A stretch of DNA of 5,666 nt. Source: Coraliomargarita sp. CAG:312 (lineage in GTDB: Bacteria; Verrucomicrobiota; Verrucomicrobiia; Opitutales; Intestinicryptomonadaceae). Shown here in pieces: positions 5,224 to 5,666 of this stretch. The stretch's first letter is position 1; every line of letters begins with the position of its first letter. The position numbers and the translations under genes were made by a program. Location of the stretch: NCBI GenBank assembly GCA_000438015.1, contig FR901603.1, forward strand, positions 1 to 5,666, written 5' to 3'. The notes under the pieces were generated by a model. The model saw only the letters and a list, made by a program, of their open reading frames with translations. It was not told where the DNA came from and did not search any database.

Positions 5224-5666
5224 TTATTCGAAATCTATTCTAACGGCGCAAGACCGTTTAAACGGAGGCAGCTTTATTTTTGCCGAGTTTTCCGCCGGAA
5301 TTATTTTTTCGTTCCATAAGTTATACACGCGCACTTTCGATATCTCCCGGCCTCTTGCAGCTTCAGAAAAGTCGATGCTCTCACCAGAGATTTCGGCAGG
5401 CTTAATTCCTTTTTCAAATTCGCTTTTCCAATCGTTCTTAGAGTCGCGCACAAAAGCAAGAATCGTTTTTTCACCATTGAGCGCATATACGCGGGTAATG
5501 GTAGTATCTGCTCTGAATGGCTTAAATCCTTCGCCGGCTGGATCTATGTTTTCTAGGAGAGCTCGAAATGGTTTCAAATGCCTCCAAAGTTTATGCTTGT
5601 ACACGTAGACATCCCAATGCCAAGGCTGTCCTCCGCCTGCCGCGCCCCTAAAAAATGGAGTGTAAA
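5224..5666 (-). CDS. C-terminal part of a probable glycoside hydrolase (truncated by the window edge)
   Basis: The frame is open from the right window edge to a TAA at 5226-5224, giving 146 residues without a start. The internal GTG at 5604 is not a real start, because family-like sequence continues upstream of it. The N-terminal part contains GAAGGQPWHWDVYV, then KLWRHLKPFRALLENID. This resembles the last barrel strand and helix of GH5-like/DUF5060-type glycoside hydrolases (GG-x-WWWD-x-YI ... HFKPLADFLKGID). The rest, from about residue 50, looks like a small C-terminal beta-sandwich with YALNGEKTILAFVRD and a final PPFKRSCAVRIDFE. Known members act on plant or algal polysaccharides and are often exported, but the N-terminus is not visible. 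It lies 28 bases upstream of the mannonate dehydratase-like gene on the same strand, so an operon is likely. The GH family and substrate cannot be fixed from this fragment. Confidence 0.6.
   Translation of the reverse strand, partial: YTPFFRGAAGGGQPWHWDVYVYKHKLWRHLKPFRALLENIDPAGEGFKPFRADTTITRVYALNGEKTILAFVRDSKNDWKSEFEKGIKPAEISGESIDFSEAARGREISKVRVYNLWNEKIIPAENSAKIKLPPFKRSCAVRIDFE

Noticed and set aside
5168..5608. Plus-strand 146-codon frame opposite the glycoside hydrolase end
   Set aside because: Its antisense frame continues uninterrupted to the window edge and has family-like blocks; the plus frame has none.

Overview
The window looks like chromosomal DNA of a carbohydrate-degrading bacterium. 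Sugar-acid enzymes and a probable glycoside hydrolase sit beside an AAA+/DUF4143 ATPase, a mix seen in anaerobes of the Verrucomicrobiota, Lentisphaerota and Planctomycetota. That placement is a guess; there is no rRNA or marker gene. By eye the left part (about 1-3370) is clearly more AT-rich than the right part (3374-5666). None of the start codons has a strong Shine-Dalgarno sequence.

Left edge (1-38, minus): the first 12 codons of a gene running out of the window. They read MITDYHSQLFAN and resemble the extreme N-terminus of a SNF2-type helicase family often found with restriction-modification genes. Divergent from it, at 234-1556 (plus), is a complete 440-residue ATPase of the AAA_14/DUF4143 class with a PD-(D/E)XK-like C-terminus. 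An AT-rich interval follows with overlapping inverted repeats (1599-1634) and one copy of a degenerate repeat (1645-1681). Next come a good sigma70-type promoter (1783-1811) and a gene for a 191-residue exported protein of unknown function (1844-2419), with a terminator-like hairpin at 2451-2494.

Centre (2420-3373): about 950 bases with no convincing protein gene, but not featureless. It holds a perfect 16-bp palindrome with CRP/FNR-like half-sites (2552-2567), a second copy of the degenerate repeat (2636-2674), and a strong intrinsic terminator (2710-2743). These could together mark a small RNA of about 140 nt. Further right is another GTTTAACG-type inverted repeat (2911-2941). The two repeat copies bracket the exported-protein gene as direct repeats.

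Right part (3374-5666, minus): three closely spaced genes transcribed leftward as a probable operon. They are the C-terminal end of a probable glycoside hydrolase (5224-5666, cut by the window edge), a mannonate dehydratase-like TIM-barrel enzyme (4203-5195) and an SMP-30/gluconolactonase-type six-bladed propeller lactonase (3374-4195). A lactonase makes aldonates from aldonolactones, and a mannonate dehydratase makes 2-keto-3-deoxygluconate from mannonate. The set therefore suggests breakdown of a glycan followed by non-phosphorylative or uronate-type sugar-acid catabolism. The exact sugar is not shown by the sequence.
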